Shown here in pieces: positions 3,370 through 5,874 of a stretch of DNA of 5,874 nucleotides. The position numbers were made by a program, and so were the translations under genes. Positions within the stretch are counted from its first letter, which is position 1. Each line of letters begins with the position of its first letter. The stretch comes from Eubacterium sp. UBA3782 (GTDB lineage Bacteria > Bacillota > Clostridia > Lachnospirales > Lachnospiraceae). Location: contig DFFG01000027.1 of the NCBI GenBank assembly GCA_002368795.1, forward strand, positions 4,406-10,279. The letters run 5' to 3'. The notes beneath the pieces were generated by a model. That model saw only the letters and a list, made by a program, of their open reading frames with translations, searched no databases and was not told where the DNA came from.

Positions 3370-5874
3370 ATGGCCGGAAAAAAACTGTGGCGCGGACTGA
3401 CCACGATCACCGGATCACTGCTGATCATTTCCCTGACAGCAACGGGCGTGGCTGAATCCCGTGCCAGCTTTCTCAACACAAGGCTTGGGACAAGCAACTA
3501 TGTGATGACTGGAGGAGACCCGGAGGCAGATTCGAATTATTTCGAGGCTGAGTTTGCTTCTGTGGAAGAGGTGATGGCTGCAAAGCAGGAGCTTGCTGAG
3601 CAGATCGGCGCTGAGGGTGCTGTTCTTCTGAAGAACAACGGCGCGCTGCCGCTGGACAAATCCTCTGAAAAGGTGACCCTCTGGGGCTTCAATTCCGCCA
3701 GCCCGATCCTGGGCGGCATGATGGGTTCCTCTCCGGTAGCGGCAGAGGGCCAGACCGCATACGGCATCGAGGAGGCTCTGCTCGAGAGAGGCTATTCTGT
3801 TAATGAGGACATGATGGCTTTCTACGCAGATTCTTCCATGGATCAGTTCCGTATGCAGTCCAACCTGTTTGGAAACGTTATGTACGGACATGCGCTGGCA
3901 GTTGCATTTGATGCGACCTATGAGCCGGCAGCAACCTATTTTGTCGGTGAGGCTCCTGTCTCCCTGTATTCGGATGAGCTGACCTCTTCCGCCGACGGAT
4001 CGGCAGCGATCGTGGTGATCTCCCGAGACAGCTCCGAGGCAGCGGATTATGAGCCTGGCATGACCTGCTCCTCTCCGGAGGATTCCTTTGAGCGTCCGCT
4101 GGCTCTTTCCGAGAATGAGAAGGCAGTCATCGAGCTGGCAAAGGCTCATTCCACAAAGGTCATCGTCGTTCTCAATGCGGACAATCCGCTGGAGATCGAT
4201 GAGCTGAAGAAGGATGAGGATGTCGATGCGATCCTCTGGGCAGGCGAGCCCGGCAACTATGGCTTCCTGGGCGTTGCGGATGTCCTGGACGGCACCGTAT
4301 CTCCTTCTGGTCATCTGCCGGATACCTATGCGGTCAGCTCCCTTTCCGCACCGGCTATGGTCAACTACGGCCTGTTTATGTATGAGAACAATTCTCAGGT
4401 CTCCACAGACATGACCGATCATGTGCACTACGGCGACTGGTATCTTGCCGAGACCGAGGGCATCTATGTCGGCTACAAGTACTATGAGACCAGATACGAG
4501 GATGCAGTCCTTGGCCAGGGCAGCGCAGATTCCGCAGCCGGCTCCTCCACAGGCAAGGCCTGGAGCTATGCTGACGAGATCTCCTATCCCTTCGGCTATG
4601 GTCTGTCCTATACGACCTTCGAGCAGAAGCTGGACAGCATCGACCTCAAGGTCGGTGAAGTCGGCACCGCTACTGTCACCGTCACCAACACCGGTGATGT
4701 AGCCGGCAAGAGCGTTGCACAGGTCTATGTGCAGGCACCCTATACCGCAGGCGGCCTGGAGAAGGCAGCTGTACAGCTGGTTAACTTCGGCAAGACCGGC
4801 ATCCTGCAGCCCGGCGAGAGCGAGACGCTGACCATCGAGATCGATCCGCAGTATTTCGCAAGCTATGACGACACCCTGACAAAGGCTGACGGTACAACCG
4901 GTGCATGGGTTCTGGATGCAGGTGATTACTACTTTGCACTGGGCAACGGCGCTCACGAAGCCATCAACAACATACTGGCTGTTAAGCGCGGCACAGAGGA
5001 TGGCCTGGTCATGAGCACAGACGCCGAGCAGATCAATACCGAGGCTGTTGCCGTCTGGAACCTTGCAGAGACCGATTCCGAGACCTACTCCGTAAACGTA
5101 CAGAATGCACTGCAGGATATGGAGCTGGAGAACCAGATCGGCGAAGCAGTTGAGTACACCACCAGAAGCGACTGGAATCTTGGCTGGAATCCGGTTACCG
5201 GCATCACCGCAAACGAGAAGATGCTGGTCGACCTCCGCAACGAGACCTGGAAGTTCACCGAGAACGGTGAGGGACTGGTCTATGGCGCAGACAACGGCCT
5301 TGCCCTGATCGATTTCATCGAGCTGGATGAGAACGGAAAGGCAGCCGGCGCTCTGGATATCAATGATGAGAAATGGGACAAGCTGCTTGAGCAGCTGACG
5401 CTGGACGAGACGATCAACTTCGTGGAGAACGGCGGAGACGATTTCGAGAACCTGGATACTGTAGGCTACAAGAGAACCTTCGCACAGGACGGCCCGGTCG
5501 GTATCGCCTATGACCAGGTAGCCGGCTACTCCGTCAAGTGGAACCCGTCTCAGTCCTCCATGCCGACCTATGTTGCACCGGATCATCCGGCAGCACATGC
5601 TTCCATGGCAGTTATGCCCACCGAGCCTGTCGTTGCAGCTACCTTCAACCAGGAACTGGTAGAGAGAGAGGGCGAGCTGTTTGGTGAGGATGGCCTCTGG
5701 GCCAATGTTCAGGCACAGTTCGCACCCGGACTGAACCTGCACCGCGCTGTTTACTGCGCAAGAAACCATGAGTACTATTCCGAGGATCCGATGCTTACCT
5801 GCATGATGGGTATCGCGGTCTGCAAGGGCGGCCTTTCCAAGGGCATGATGATGGAGCCCAAGCACTTTGCTTTC
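3370..5874 (+). CDS. Domain-swapped glycoside hydrolase family 3 (beta-glucosidase-like), 3' end cut off
   Basis: The first 835 codons are present and no stop is reached. Residues 1-32 hold a KK...R start and a hydrophobic stretch (about 10-28), a signal peptide or membrane anchor. The domain order is reversed relative to ordinary GH3 enzymes. First comes the GH3 C-terminal alpha/beta sandwich: AVLLKNNGALPL 84-95, VIVVLNADNPLEI 264-276, DAILWAGEPGNYG 286-298, SGHLPDTYA 313-321, SYPFGYGLSYTTF 405-417. Next is a fibronectin III-like domain (about 425-537), a linker, then the catalytic barrel: WDKLLEQLTLDE 669-680, DGPVGI 707-712, FAPGLNLHRAVYCARNHEYYSEDP 784-807, KHF 831-833. This order is known from Ruminococcus albus and Butyrivibrio beta-glucosidases. 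E223 in SSEAAD aligns by pattern with the acid/base segment; the nucleophile Asp lies beyond the edge. It should release terminal beta-sugars outside the membrane; the substrate is unresolved. The gene diverges from the two-component operon. Confidence 0.95.
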   Translation, partial: MAGKKLWRGLTTITGSLLIISLTATGVAESRASFLNTRLGTSNYVMTGGDPEADSNYFEAEFASVEEVMAAKQELAEQIGAEGAVLLKNNGALPLDKSSEKVTLWGFNSASPILGGMMGSSPVAAEGQTAYGIEEALLERGYSVNEDMMAFYADSSMDQFRMQSNLFGNVMYGHALAVAFDATYEPAATYFVGEAPVSLYSDELTSSADGSAAIVVISRDSSEAADYEPGMTCSSPEDSFERPLALSENEKAVIELAKAHSTKVIVVLNADNPLEIDELKKDEDVDAILWAGEPGNYGFLGVADVLDGTVSPSGHLPDTYAVSSLSAPAMVNYGLFMYENNSQVSTDMTDHVHYGDWYLAETEGIYVGYKYYETRYEDAVLGQGSADSAAGSSTGKAWSYADEISYPFGYGLSYTTFEQKLDSIDLKVGEVGTATVTVTNTGDVAGKSVAQVYVQAPYTAGGLEKAAVQLVNFGKTGILQPGESETLTIEIDPQYFASYDDTLTKADGTTGAWVLDAGDYYFALGNGAHEAINNILAVKRGTEDGLVMSTDAEQINTEAVAVWNLAETDSETYSVNVQNALQDMELENQIGEAVEYTTRSDWNLGWNPVTGITANEKMLVDLRNETWKFTENGEGLVYGADNGLALIDFIELDENGKAAGALDINDEKWDKLLEQLTLDETINFVENGGDDFENLDTVGYKRTFAQDGPVGIAYDQVAGYSVKWNPSQSSMPTYVAPDHPAAHASMAVMPTEPVVAATFNQELVEREGELFGEDGLWANVQAQFAPGLNLHRAVYCARNHEYYSEDPMLTCMMGIAVCKGGLSKGMMMEPKHFAF

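Noticed and set aside
3344..3400. 18-codon frame overlapping the GH3 start
   Set aside because: It has no ribosome binding site of its own, and its sequence is just the GH3 Shine-Dalgarno and start region read in another frame.
3415..5865. 816-residue open frame on the minus strand opposite the GH3 gene
   Set aside because: Its translation is rich in Cys, Ile, Leu and Gly with no recognisable motif, while the plus strand shows the full set of GH3 motifs, a strong ribosome binding site and a signal sequence. The long antisense frame is a by-product of the plus-strand gene's biased codon use.

Overview
The window holds three genes and an unusual block of non-coding repeats. The gene content points to a Bacillota (Firmicutes) bacterium, plausibly a gut or rumen Clostridia or Erysipelotrichia lineage. 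The pointers are an AgrC-like GHKL histidine kinase paired with a LytTR response regulator, strong AAAGGA/AAGGAGG ribosome binding sites, and a domain-swapped family 3 glycoside hydrolase of the kind known from Ruminococcus and Butyrivibrio. The exact taxon cannot be fixed from the sequence.

Layout. Positions 1-925 carry no gene. They hold a 13-bp degenerate tandem array (8-150, running off the left edge), a spacer with one imperfect hairpin (151-240), a 64-bp tandem array of nine units (241-785), a short GA-rich 20-24-bp repeat (797-879) and an A/T-rich tract with three CTAATAAA copies (880-920). A perfect 24-bp palindrome at 928-951 then acts as terminator between this block and the genes. 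From 967 to 3031, on the minus strand, lies a tight two-gene operon: response regulator first (3031-2312), then histidine kinase (2307-967), 4 bp apart. A 338-bp divergent intergenic region (3032-3369) follows. It contains a 17-bp inverted repeat, a 20-bp-spaced direct repeat and possible -10 elements. From 3370 to the right edge, on the plus strand, runs a secreted or membrane-anchored GH3 enzyme, 835 codons seen and cut off inside its catalytic barrel.

How the parts may work together (inference). The two-component system and the GH3 gene are divergent and share one regulatory region. A direct repeat of TTCGTGC two helical turns apart lies just upstream of a possible GH3 promoter, as expected for a LytTR activator. 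The sensor may therefore control production of this cell-surface glycosidase. No agrB/agrD-like peptide genes are visible, so the signal is unknown.

The part least explained by known families is the 64-bp array. Every unit has two 5-bp arms, CTAAG and CTTAG or close variants, at exactly the same 23-bp spacing, and units follow each other at 64 bp (one step is 63). CTAAG also recurs as the core of the separate 13-bp array. Whether this is a protein-binding array, a structured RNA or simply a satellite cannot be decided from sequence alone.
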